NCBI RefSeq assembly: GCF_007833165.1 | Contig: NZ_VOBQ01000008.1 | Location: forward strand, 62,001 to 126,000 | Length of the DNA stretch: 64,000 nucleotides | Source: Caenimonas sedimenti | Lineage (GTDB): Bacteria; Pseudomonadota; Gammaproteobacteria; Burkholderiales; Burkholderiaceae_C | Direction: 5' to 3' | Part shown: positions 1 to 7,291 of the stretch, piece by piece | Layout: each line of letters opens with the position of its first letter | Position numbering within the stretch: the first letter of the stretch is position 1 | Notes under the pieces: generated by a model | What the model was told of the DNA's origin: nothing | The model's database searches: none | The model's input: the letters and a program-made list of their open reading frames with translations, nothing else | Translations under genes and position numbers: made by a program

Positions 1-52
1 GCTATACTATGGGACCGGCGCCGCGGAGGCGCTCTCACGGCAAAGGAAGACC

Positions 53-847
53 ATGGATCTCGAACTGAAAGACAAGTCCGTCATCGTCACCGGCGGCGGC
101 TCCAACATCGGCCGCGCCATCGTGTTGGCGTTCGCGGGCGAAGGCGCGCACATCACTATCGGCGATGTCGACACCGCGCAGGCCGACAAGACTGCCGAAT
201 TCGCGACCAAACTCGGCGCCGCATCGGTTCAGGTGGTCAAGACCGACGTCACCAGCCTCGAGCAGGTCCAGGCCATGTTCAAGGCGGCGGCGGACAAACA
301 TGGGCGGGTCGACGTGCTGGTCAACAACGTCGGCTGGGACAACCTGATGTTCTTCACACAGACGACGCCCGACTTCTGGCGCAAGGTGATCGACATCAAC
401 TACGTCGGCGTGCTGAACTGCACCAAGACGGCGCTCGACGTGATGGTCAAACAGAACGGCGGCGCGATTGTCTCGATCAGTTCCGACGCCAGCCGCCAGG
501 GCGAGCCGCGCGAGGCGGTCTACGGCGGCGTGAAGGCGGCGGTCAACAGCTTCATGAAGACGATCGCCAAGGAGAACGGCCGCTACGGCATCCGCTGCAA
601 TGTGGTCTGCCCCGGCGTGACCATTCCCGAAACGACCGACGAGGTCGGCGGCAACAGCATGTGGAGCAAGGCCGACAGCATGTTCACGCCAGAGCAGTTC
701 GACAAGATCGCCAAGGCGCTGCCGTTGCGCAAGGTCGGCCGGCCGCAGGACATTGCCAACGCCGTCGCCTTCCTGGCGTCGAGCAAAGCCGGTCACGTGA
801 CCGGGCAAGTGCTCTCGGTCTCCGGTGGCTACAGCATGATCGGCTAA
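53..847 (+). CDS. badH: SDR-family dehydrogenase, BadH-like (2-hydroxycyclohexanecarboxyl-CoA dehydrogenase candidate)
   Basis: This is a 264-residue classical short-chain dehydrogenase. The cofactor loop TGGGSNIG is at residues 13-20, the NNVG motif at 91-94, the catalytic Ser near 144, and Tyr157/Lys161 form YxxxK. The C-terminus SVSGGYSMIG is typical of the family. An AAAGGAAG ribosome site lies 5 nt before the ATG. The frame stays open upstream to the window edge, so the start rests on that site. The next gene is BadI-like, 12 nt downstream. In Rhodopseudomonas palustris, BadH oxidises 2-hydroxycyclohexanecarboxyl-CoA to the ketone that BadI hydrolyses. The SDR fold is certain. The exact substrate is inferred from the neighbour, and another hydroxyacyl-CoA is possible. 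Confidence 0.8.
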   Translation: MDLELKDKSVIVTGGGSNIGRAIVLAFAGEGAHITIGDVDTAQADKTAEFATKLGAASVQVVKTDVTSLEQVQAMFKAAADKHGRVDVLVNNVGWDNLMFFTQTTPDFWRKVIDINYVGVLNCTKTALDVMVKQNGGAIVSISSDASRQGEPREAVYGGVKAAVNSFMKTIAKENGRYGIRCNVVCPGVTIPETTDEVGGNSMWSKADSMFTPEQFDKIAKALPLRKVGRPQDIANAVAFLASSKAGHVTGQVLSVSGGYSMIG

Positions 848-859
848 AGGGACAACGCC

Positions 860-1651
860 ATGAACTACCAGGACATCCTCTACGAGGAGCGCGATCAGAT
901 CGCCTACATCTCGATCAACCGCCCCGAGGTCATGAACGCGTTTCGTGGCCAGACGGTCGAGGAGATGCTGCACGCCATGATGAAGGCCGGCTGGGACAAG
1001 AATATCGCGGCGATCGTGCTCGGCGGCACCGGAGATCGCGCGTTCTGCACCGGCGGCGACCAGTCGGCTCACTCCGGCCAGTACGACGGCCGCGGCACTG
1101 CGGGTCTGCCCATCGAGGAACTCCACAGCGCGATCCGCGACGTGCCCAAGCCGGTGATCGCGCGCGTGCAGGGTTACGCCATCGGAGGCGGCAACGTGAT
1201 CGCCACGCTGTGCGACATGACCATCGCTTCCGACAAGGCGGTGTTCGGCCAGGTCGGGCCGAAGGTCGGTTCGGTCGACCCCGGCTGGGGCACGGCCTAT
1301 CTGGCACAAGTCGTGGGTGAGAAAAAGGCGCGCGAGATCTGGTACATGTGCCGTCGCTACACCGCACAGGAAGCGCTCGCGATGGGCCTGTGCAACGTGG
1401 TCGTGCCGCACGACCAGCTCGACGCCGAGGTCGCCAAGTGGGGCCGCGAGATCGTCGAGAAGAGCCCGACCGCGATCGCGATCGCCAAGCGCTCGTTCAA
1501 CGCCTCGACCGAGAACATCCGAGGCATCGGCAGCCTCGGCATGCAGGCGCTCAGCCTGTACTACAACACCGAAGAGTCCAGGGAAGGCGTTCGCGCGTTT
1601 CTGGAAAAGCGCAAGCCCGACTTTCGCAAGTTCGGCGCCAGCAAGGCCTGA
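860..1651 (+). CDS. badI: 2-ketocyclohexanecarboxyl-CoA hydrolase (BadI-like ring-opening crotonase)
   Basis: This 263-residue crotonase-fold protein strongly resembles R. palustris BadI. Shared landmarks are RPEVMNAFRG near the N-terminus, FCTGGDQS at 62-69, GYAIGGGNV at 105-113, and GSVDPGWGT at 137-145. The last carries the Ser/Asp pair of the MenB/BadI branch, and the GERKAREIWYM-like segment follows (here GEKKAREIWYM). BadI adds water to the cyclic beta-ketoacyl-CoA and cleaves the ring to pimeloyl-CoA in the cytoplasm. It follows the BadH-like gene by 12 nt, with a ribosome site AAAGGGAC before the ATG, so the two are probably co-transcribed. Hydrolase rather than simple hydratase activity is inferred from this subfamily resemblance. 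Confidence 0.85.
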   Translation: MNYQDILYEERDQIAYISINRPEVMNAFRGQTVEEMLHAMMKAGWDKNIAAIVLGGTGDRAFCTGGDQSAHSGQYDGRGTAGLPIEELHSAIRDVPKPVIARVQGYAIGGGNVIATLCDMTIASDKAVFGQVGPKVGSVDPGWGTAYLAQVVGEKKAREIWYMCRRYTAQEALAMGLCNVVVPHDQLDAEVAKWGREIVEKSPTAIAIAKRSFNASTENIRGIGSLGMQALSLYYNTEESREGVRAFLEKRKPDFRKFGASKA

Positions 1652-1689
1652 CCCCCCCCCCCGCGTCGGGCGGAATGCCCGCCCCGACG
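1652..1689 (+). terminator. C11 tract and GC-rich hairpin after badI
   Basis: Directly after the badI stop codon there are eleven consecutive C residues (1652-1662). An imperfect hairpin follows whose arms are CGTCGGG (1664-1670) and CCCGACG (1683-1689). There is no T-run, so intrinsic termination is uncertain. It may only stabilise the badHI mRNA 3' end. Confidence 0.3.
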
Positions 1690-1734
1690 GACGGCCCGTA
1701 TGCGGGACGGCGGGTTTCCCCGGGGGCAGGCGTC

Positions 1735-1749
1735 CCTAACTAACGTTAG
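1735..1749 (+). promoter_or_regulatory. Candidate operator, CCTAACTAACGTTAG
   Basis: The word CCTAACTAACGTT (1735-1747) contains the palindrome TAACGTTA (1741-1748) and lies about 90 nt upstream of the ABC-transporter operon start at 1836. The identical 13-mer, in the same orientation relative to the downstream gene, is found at 44091-44103 just ahead of the RHO 4 alpha subunit. It looks like a shared regulator half-site or imperfect operator, possibly for a TetR-type protein. The binding protein is unknown. Confidence 0.45.
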
Positions 1750-1835
1750 AGTACGCCAAGAGCAGCCCGGCTGCTTCCGCCAATGCCGCTTCAGGAGCGG
1801 CTCACCCCGACCGGACCCGCCGCCGCCTCATCCTC

Positions 1836-2627
1836 ATGCTGACTCTGACCAACGTCCAGATCGTCTATGACAACACGATCGAAGCCGTTCGCGAAGCGTC
1901 GCTCGCGTTGGGCCCGCAGCAGATCGTCGCCCTGCTTGGTGCCAACGGAGCCGGCAAGTCCACGACGTTGAAGGCGATCAGTGGCGTGCTCTACCCCGAA
2001 GACGGCGAGGTCAAGGGTGGCCAGATCACGTTCGAGGGCCAGCCGCTGGCCGGCATGACGCCCGACCGCATCGTGCGCGCGGGCATCGTCATGGTGCCCG
2101 AGGGCCGGCGCCTGTTCGACCAGCTGACGGTCGAGGAAAACCTGCTGATGGGCGGCTATACGCGCTCGGTCGCCGAGTCCAGGCTCGGCCTGGAGCGCGT
2201 CTATGCCACGTTCCCGCGCCTGACGCCCAAGCGTGCCATCGTCTCAGGCTACCTGTCCGGCGGGGAGCAGCAGATGGTGGCCATCGGCCGCGCGCTGATG
2301 TCGGCACCGAAACTCCTGATGCTTGACGAACCCACGCTCGGGCTGGCGCCGCAGATCTGCGACGAGATCTTCACCATCGTCACCCGGCTGTGCCGGCAGG
2401 ACGGGGTCAGCATTCTGCTGGTCGAGCAGAACGCGCAGATGGCGCTGTCCATCGCCGACACCGGCTACATCATGGAAAACGGCCGCGTCGTCCTCGACGG
2501 CCCGGCCGACAAGATGCTTCGCAACGAGGACGTGCGCGAGTTCTACCTCGGCTTCGGCGAGGGCGGTTCGCGAAAGAACATGCGCGACGTGAAGCACTAC
2601 AAGCGCCGGAAGCGTTGGCTGTCATGA
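1836..2627 (+). CDS. LIV-type ABC transporter ATP-binding protein (LivF family), importer 1
   Basis: This ATPase of a branched-chain-amino-acid-like importer has Walker A GANGAGKST at residues 35-43, signature LSGGEQQ at 140-146 and Walker B LLMLDEP at 160-166. MVPEGRRLF near 86-94 is characteristic of the LivF side. At 263 residues it is about 25 longer than ordinary LivF. The extra part is a strongly basic C-terminal tail (about residues 243-263, ending KRRKRWLS). It starts the operon LivF-LivG-ligase-LivH-LivM-two binding proteins. No clear ribosome site precedes the ATG. The context points to an aromatic or alicyclic acid rather than an amino acid as cargo. Confidence 0.9.
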   Translation: MLTLTNVQIVYDNTIEAVREASLALGPQQIVALLGANGAGKSTTLKAISGVLYPEDGEVKGGQITFEGQPLAGMTPDRIVRAGIVMVPEGRRLFDQLTVEENLLMGGYTRSVAESRLGLERVYATFPRLTPKRAIVSGYLSGGEQQMVAIGRALMSAPKLLMLDEPTLGLAPQICDEIFTIVTRLCRQDGVSILLVEQNAQMALSIADTGYIMENGRVVLDGPADKMLRNEDVREFYLGFGEGGSRKNMRDVKHYKRRKRWLS

Positions 2628-2696
2628 CCCATCCCAGAAGCGCTTGCGCCGCTCTCCTGCGTCGCCGGCCGCCCGAAGTGCGGCGGAGTCACTGAA

Positions 2697-3476
2697 GTGG
2701 ACGACACCCTCCTGCGGGTCGAAGGCCTGTCCAAGCGTTTCGGTGGCGTCGAAGCCGTGGCCGGCGTCAGCTTCCACGTCCGGCGTGGCGAGATCTATTC
2801 GCTGATCGGTCCGAACGGCGCCGGCAAGACCACCACCTTCAACATGATCAGCAGCGTCGTGCGCCCGAGCGGCGGCACAGTGCACTTCGAGGGCCGCGAC
2901 ATCACCGGCACGGCCTCGCACCGCTTGTCGGCCATCGGCATCGGCCGCACCTTCCAGAACCTGGCCGTGTTCAAGCATGCGACCGTGGTGGAGAACCTGC
3001 TGGTCGGCCGCCACTGCCACATGCGCAGTAATGTCTTCGACGCGGCCTGGTTCTTCGGCCGCGCGCGGCGCGAGGAACTCGAGCATCGGCGCAAGGTCGA
3101 GGAAATCATCGACTTCCTCGAAATCGAGGACATCCGCGACATGCCCGTGGGAACGCTTTCCTATGGCATGCAAAAGCGCGTCGAACTGGGCCGGGCCCTG
3201 GCCACCGAACCCAAGCTGCTGCTGCTGGACGAGATGGTCTCCGGCATGAACACCGAGGAAACCGAGGACATCGCGCGGTTCGTGCTCGACATCCGCGACG
3301 AACTGGGAATCACCGTGCTGATGGTCGAGCACGATATGGGCATCGTGATGGATATTTCCGACCGCATCTGCGTGCTCAATTTCGGCCGCAAGATCGCTGA
3401 AGGCACGCCTGCGGACATTTCGGCGAACGCGGCAGTTGTCGATGCCTACCTTGGCGGCCAGAAGGCGGCAGCATGA
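2697..3476 (+). CDS. LIV-type ABC transporter ATP-binding protein (LivG family), importer 1
   Basis: This is a 259-residue ATPase with Walker A GPNGAGKT at about 38-45, the IGRTFQN segment typical of LivG, and the degenerate signature LSYGMQKRVELGRAL. In Walker B the usual DEPTAGLN is DEMVSGMN. It starts with GTG, preceded by GGAG about 9 nt upstream. Its end overlaps the ligase start by 4 nt (ATGA), which suggests translational coupling. It should heterodimerise with the LivF-like ATPase just upstream to power import through the permeases at 5341 and 6213. Confidence 0.9.
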   Translation: MDDTLLRVEGLSKRFGGVEAVAGVSFHVRRGEIYSLIGPNGAGKTTTFNMISSVVRPSGGTVHFEGRDITGTASHRLSAIGIGRTFQNLAVFKHATVVENLLVGRHCHMRSNVFDAAWFFGRARREELEHRRKVEEIIDFLEIEDIRDMPVGTLSYGMQKRVELGRALATEPKLLLLDEMVSGMNTEETEDIARFVLDIRDELGITVLMVEHDMGIVMDISDRICVLNFGRKIAEGTPADISANAAVVDAYLGGQKAAA

Positions 3477-5341
3477 GCGAATCTCTGGACCTGGCCCTGC
3501 GCGGCGGCGACCACACGCTGCCCAAGCTGCTGCAGCACTGGGCAAGCAGTACTCCCGACGCCCTGGCATTCCGCGAGAAGGATCTCGGCATCTGGAACCG
3601 CCTGACCTGGCGCCACTACCACGACACCGCTCGCCGCTTTGCGCTCGGCCTGCTGGCGCTTGGCTTCCGGCGCGGCGACCGATTGGCCATCGCCAGCGAA
3701 GACACTCCCGAATGGATGTTCGCCGACCTGGGCACGCAGGCCATCGGTGGCGTGGTGGTCGGCATCTACCCGACCAATCCATGGGCGGAGCTGCAGTACA
3801 TCGTCCATCACTCCAACAGCCGCTTCGTGGTCTGCGGCGACCAGGAGCAGGTTGACAAGGTGCTGGACGCCATCGCCAGGCACGAGGTCGGCCTCCCCGA
3901 CGTGACCCGGATCATCGCCGTCGACATGAAGGGCATGCGGCTGTACCCGCGCGACATGCTGATGTCGTTCGACGAAGTCCTCGAACTGGGCGACGGGTAC
4001 GCCGCCGCTTCACCCGAGCAGGCTCGCGCCTTCGACGACGGCATCGCCGCCACGCAGCCCGACGACACCTGCATGCTGGTCTATACCTCCGGCACCACCG
4101 GGCCGCCGAAAGGCGCCATGTTGTCGCACCGCAACCTGCTGATCACCACCGACCAGCTGCGCACCCACTTCAACCTTGACCAGCACAACATGGAGGTGGT
4201 GTGCTATCTCCCGTTGTGCCATGTGGCCGAGCGAGCCTTCTCGACGGTCATGCACACCATGACCGGAGGCGTCGTGAACTACGCCGAGTCGATCGACACG
4301 GTGGCGGTCAATCTGCGCGAGATCGCGCCCACGGTGTTCCTCGGCGTCCCGCGCATCTGGGAGAAGCTGCAGCAGGGCATCGTGATGCGCATGCAGGACG
4401 CCATGCCGCTGCAGCGCTGGGCCTTCGAGCGCTGCTTCGCGGCCGGCAAGGCCCTGTTCGAGCGTACGGAGGAGCGCGACGGCGAGCGCACCCTGGCCGA
4501 GCGGCTGCACTTCGCCCTGCTTTGGCTTCTGATGTTCCGCAACCTGCAGAAATTCATCGGCCTGGACCGCATGCGATGCGGCTTTTGCGGCGGCGCCAGC
4601 GTTTCTCCCGAGGTGCTGAAGTTCTTCCGGATCATCGGCCTGCCCGTCTACCAGGTCTACGGAATGACGGAGTCGGGCGGCGTGATCTTCCACCAGCATG
4701 AACGGGCCCGCCGACTGGGCGCCACGGGCACGCCGATCAAGGGCCTGAACTGGAAGATTGCCGAGGACGGCGAACTCATCGTCAAGCACCCGGCGGTTTT
4801 CAAGGGCTACCTCCACGACGACAACGCTACTGCGCTGACCGTGCAGGACGGCTGGTTGCATACCGGCGACGTCGTGGCGCTGGCGCCCAATGGCGAACTG
4901 ATGATCGTCGACCGCAAGAAGGCCATCATCATCACCAGCGGCGGCAAGAACATTTCGCCCTCGGAGATCGAGAACGCGCTCAAGGACAGCATCTACGTGC
5001 GCGAGGCCATCGTGCTCGGCGATGGACGCCACTTCCTCTCGGCACTGGTGCAGATCGACTACGAAACCGTCGGCAAGTGGGCGCAGGAGCGCCGCCTGGC
5101 CTACACCACGTACCGCAGCCTGTCGCAGCTCCCCGACGTCCGCGAGCTGATCGACGCGGAGGTGCGTCGCGTCAACAAGCTCTTCGCCCGTGTCGAGAAC
5201 ATCCGCAAGTTCCTCATCCTGGAGAAGGAACTCGATCACGACGACGGCGAGTTGACCGCGACGCAGAAGGTGCGGCGCGGGATCATCGGCAAGAAATTCG
5301 CCCGCGAGATTGAGCTGATCTACGGTGGAGGCACCGCCTGA
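3473..5341 (+). CDS. AMP-forming acyl-CoA synthetase (long-chain FACS-type) inside the importer operon
   Basis: This 622-residue adenylate-forming ligase has the P-loop YTSGTTGPPKG at 204-214, the YGMTESGG motif after mid-protein, TGDVVAL, and the hinge region DRKKAIIITSGGKNISPSEIE. It makes an acyl-AMP and then an acyl-CoA from a carboxylic acid, ATP and CoA. The gene is translationally coupled on both sides (ATGA with LivG, TGATG with LivH). Being placed between ATPase and permease genes suggests the imported acid is activated as it enters. The substrate is not readable from the sequence. Given badHI upstream, cyclohexane- or cyclohexene-carboxylate-type acids are plausible. Confidence 0.88.
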   Translation: MSESLDLALRGGDHTLPKLLQHWASSTPDALAFREKDLGIWNRLTWRHYHDTARRFALGLLALGFRRGDRLAIASEDTPEWMFADLGTQAIGGVVVGIYPTNPWAELQYIVHHSNSRFVVCGDQEQVDKVLDAIARHEVGLPDVTRIIAVDMKGMRLYPRDMLMSFDEVLELGDGYAAASPEQARAFDDGIAATQPDDTCMLVYTSGTTGPPKGAMLSHRNLLITTDQLRTHFNLDQHNMEVVCYLPLCHVAERAFSTVMHTMTGGVVNYAESIDTVAVNLREIAPTVFLGVPRIWEKLQQGIVMRMQDAMPLQRWAFERCFAAGKALFERTEERDGERTLAERLHFALLWLLMFRNLQKFIGLDRMRCGFCGGASVSPEVLKFFRIIGLPVYQVYGMTESGGVIFHQHERARRLGATGTPIKGLNWKIAEDGELIVKHPAVFKGYLHDDNATALTVQDGWLHTGDVVALAPNGELMIVDRKKAIIITSGGKNISPSEIENALKDSIYVREAIVLGDGRHFLSALVQIDYETVGKWAQERRLAYTTYRSLSQLPDVRELIDAEVRRVNKLFARVENIRKFLILEKELDHDDGELTATQKVRRGIIGKKFAREIELIYGGGTA

Positions 5342-6213
5342 TGGACTATTTCATCCAGTTGCTGGTGTCGGGCATCGCAGCAGGCCTGGTCTACGGCTTC
5401 ATCGGCATGGGTTTCGCGATGATCTATCGCGCCACCGGGGTGGTGAACTTCGCCCAGGGCGAGTTGATGATGCTGGTGGCCTACGTCGCCTTCACCCTGG
5501 CCGCCACCTTCAAACTCGGCTTCTGGCCGCTGCTGCTGGCAAGCGTTGCGGTGTCAATGCTCATCGGGTTGCTTGTCGAAGTGCTGCTGATACGGCCGAT
5601 GCTCGGCCAGCCGGTGTTCTCGACCGTGATGGTGACCATCGGCCTGGCCGTCATCATCCGCTCGGTCGTTGTGCTCATCTGGGGCGCCGATCCGATGCCA
5701 TTGGCCACCGGGCTGTCGACCACGCCGATCCGCCTCGGGCCGGCCGGCGTCTATCCTGCGCAACTGCACGCGCTCGGCATCATGGCCATGGTGGTGGCCG
5801 GGCTGTGGGTGTTCTTCCGCTACTCGCGCGTAGGCATCGCAATGCGTGCGACGGCCAACCTGCAGACCGTGGCGTTGCTGATGGGCATCAACGTCAAGCG
5901 CATCTTCGCCCTCTCCTGGGCGCTGTCGGCCGGTCTGGCCGCCATCGCCGGCGTCCTGGTGGGGGTGATCTACGACCTCGAACCCGGCATGTGGCTGACC
6001 GGTCTTCGCAGCTTTCCGGCCGTCATCCTCGGCGGCCTCGACTCGGTGTTCGGGGCGGCGCTGGGCGGCATTCTGATCGGCATCGTCGAGAACATGTCGG
6101 AAGGCTACATCGGCCGCGGCATGAAAGAGATCGCCGGCTTCGTGCTGATCCTGATCGTCCTCATGGTGAGGCCCTACGGCCTGTTCGGCAAACCCGATAT
6201 CGAAAGAGTCTGA
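5341..6213 (+). CDS. LIV-type ABC transporter permease (LivH family), importer 1
   Basis: This 290-residue inner-membrane protein has about eight hydrophobic segments. Family landmarks are MIYRATGVVNFAQGELMML near residues 28-46, an SRVGIAMRAT-type cytoplasmic loop, and a C-terminus ending in MVRPYGLFGKPDIERV. Its ATG overlaps the ligase stop (TGATG), and its own stop overlaps the next permease in the same way. It forms half of the channel with the LivM-like protein. Confidence 0.92.
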   Translation: MDYFIQLLVSGIAAGLVYGFIGMGFAMIYRATGVVNFAQGELMMLVAYVAFTLAATFKLGFWPLLLASVAVSMLIGLLVEVLLIRPMLGQPVFSTVMVTIGLAVIIRSVVVLIWGADPMPLATGLSTTPIRLGPAGVYPAQLHALGIMAMVVAGLWVFFRYSRVGIAMRATANLQTVALLMGINVKRIFALSWALSAGLAAIAGVLVGVIYDLEPGMWLTGLRSFPAVILGGLDSVFGAALGGILIGIVENMSEGYIGRGMKEIAGFVLILIVLMVRPYGLFGKPDIERV

Positions 6214-7250
6214 TGCGCAGCGGCAATTTCAAGCAGGACTACCGCCAGTTGCTGGCGCTGACCGACTCGGTGCCGGTCATCGTCTGGACGGCGCTGCTCG
6301 TGGTGTCCTTGGCGCTGGTGCCCATGCTGTTGAGCAAGTACTACGTCTCGCTCGTGCTGCTGCTGATGATCACGGCCATTGGCGTGCTGGGCCTCAACGT
6401 CCTCACCGGCACCACCGGGCTCATCTCGCTGGGGCACTCCGGTTTCCTCGCGGTCGGCGCGTATGCCACCGGCATCATGGCAGGCAAGCTGGGCTGGCCG
6501 ATGCCGCTGTGCATCCTGGCCGGGGGTGTCTGCGCGGCTCTCGCCGGGCTGGTGGTCGGCATTCCGTCCCTGCGCCTGAAAGGCCTTTACCTGGCGATCA
6601 CCACCATGGCTTTCGCGGTCATCATCAACCATCTCATCCTCAACGGCGGCGGCCTCACCGGCGGCTCCGAAGGCCTGTCGGTGCCGCAACCGGCCCTGTT
6701 CGGGACCGACCTGGCGGCCGAGCGCGGCTACTACTTCGTGGTGCTGGTGGTGCTGGTGCTGGCCGTCTTCGTGACCCTGAACCTGCTGCGCAGCCGCGTC
6801 GGCCGAGCCTTCACCGCCATCCGCGAGCACGACATCGCCGCCCGGGCGATGGGCGTGGACCTGGTGCGCTGGAAGCTGCTGGCCTTCATGGTCAGCGCCT
6901 TCTACACCGGCATCGCCGGTGCCTTGCTGGCCTACTACACCCGCTACCTCAACATCGACAGCTTCAGCCTGCTGATCTCCATCGAGGCGCTGTCGATGCT
7001 GATCGTGGGCGGGCTCGGCTCGGTGGCCGGGGCTCTGCTTGGCACAGTATTCATCTTCGGCCTGAATGAAGGCCTGGGGCTGCTGTTCAGCGCTATCGGC
7101 TCCGGCGCGATGTCGACCGCCGTGTACGAAGTCAAAGGCATCGTCTACGGTTTGGCCATCGTGCTGTTCCTTCGCTTCGAGCCCGATGGCCTGATCGGTC
7201 GCTGGCGGGACATCAAGCACTTCTGGACCCACTGGCCCTTCAGATTCTGA
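6213..7250 (+). CDS. LIV-type ABC transporter permease (LivM family), importer 1
   Basis: This is a 345-residue multi-spanning permease with the LivM hallmarks GLNVLTGTTGLISLGHSGF near residues 65-83 and the loop IREHDIAARAMGVD. The frame is open well upstream, but the ATG at 6213 overlaps the LivH stop and gives a normal LivM length, so it is taken as the start. It pairs with the LivH-like protein and the two ATPases. Confidence 0.9.
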   Translation: MRSGNFKQDYRQLLALTDSVPVIVWTALLVVSLALVPMLLSKYYVSLVLLLMITAIGVLGLNVLTGTTGLISLGHSGFLAVGAYATGIMAGKLGWPMPLCILAGGVCAALAGLVVGIPSLRLKGLYLAITTMAFAVIINHLILNGGGLTGGSEGLSVPQPALFGTDLAAERGYYFVVLVVLVLAVFVTLNLLRSRVGRAFTAIREHDIAARAMGVDLVRWKLLAFMVSAFYTGIAGALLAYYTRYLNIDSFSLLISIEALSMLIVGGLGSVAGALLGTVFIFGLNEGLGLLFSAIGSGAMSTAVYEVKGIVYGLAIVLFLRFEPDGLIGRWRDIKHFWTHWPFRF

Positions 7251-7291
7251 CCCTGCAGGAAGTCGCTGCGCCCAACCACCCTGGAGTAGAT

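Noticed and set aside
1-52. End of an upstream gene reading YYGTGAAEALSRQRK in phase with the first SDR
   Set aside because: Too short to identify, with no stop before the SDR ATG. It may be the tail of an overlapping or read-through gene, but cannot be annotated from 52 bases.
35-1411. Minus-strand open frame of about 458 codons opposite badH/badI
   Set aside because: It is an antisense shadow; the plus strand carries two clear enzymes with ribosome sites and motifs.
5325-6212. Upstream in-frame extension of the LivM permease at 6213
   Set aside because: It runs through the LivH gene in another frame and is low-complexity; the TGATG junction at 6211-6215 sets the real start.
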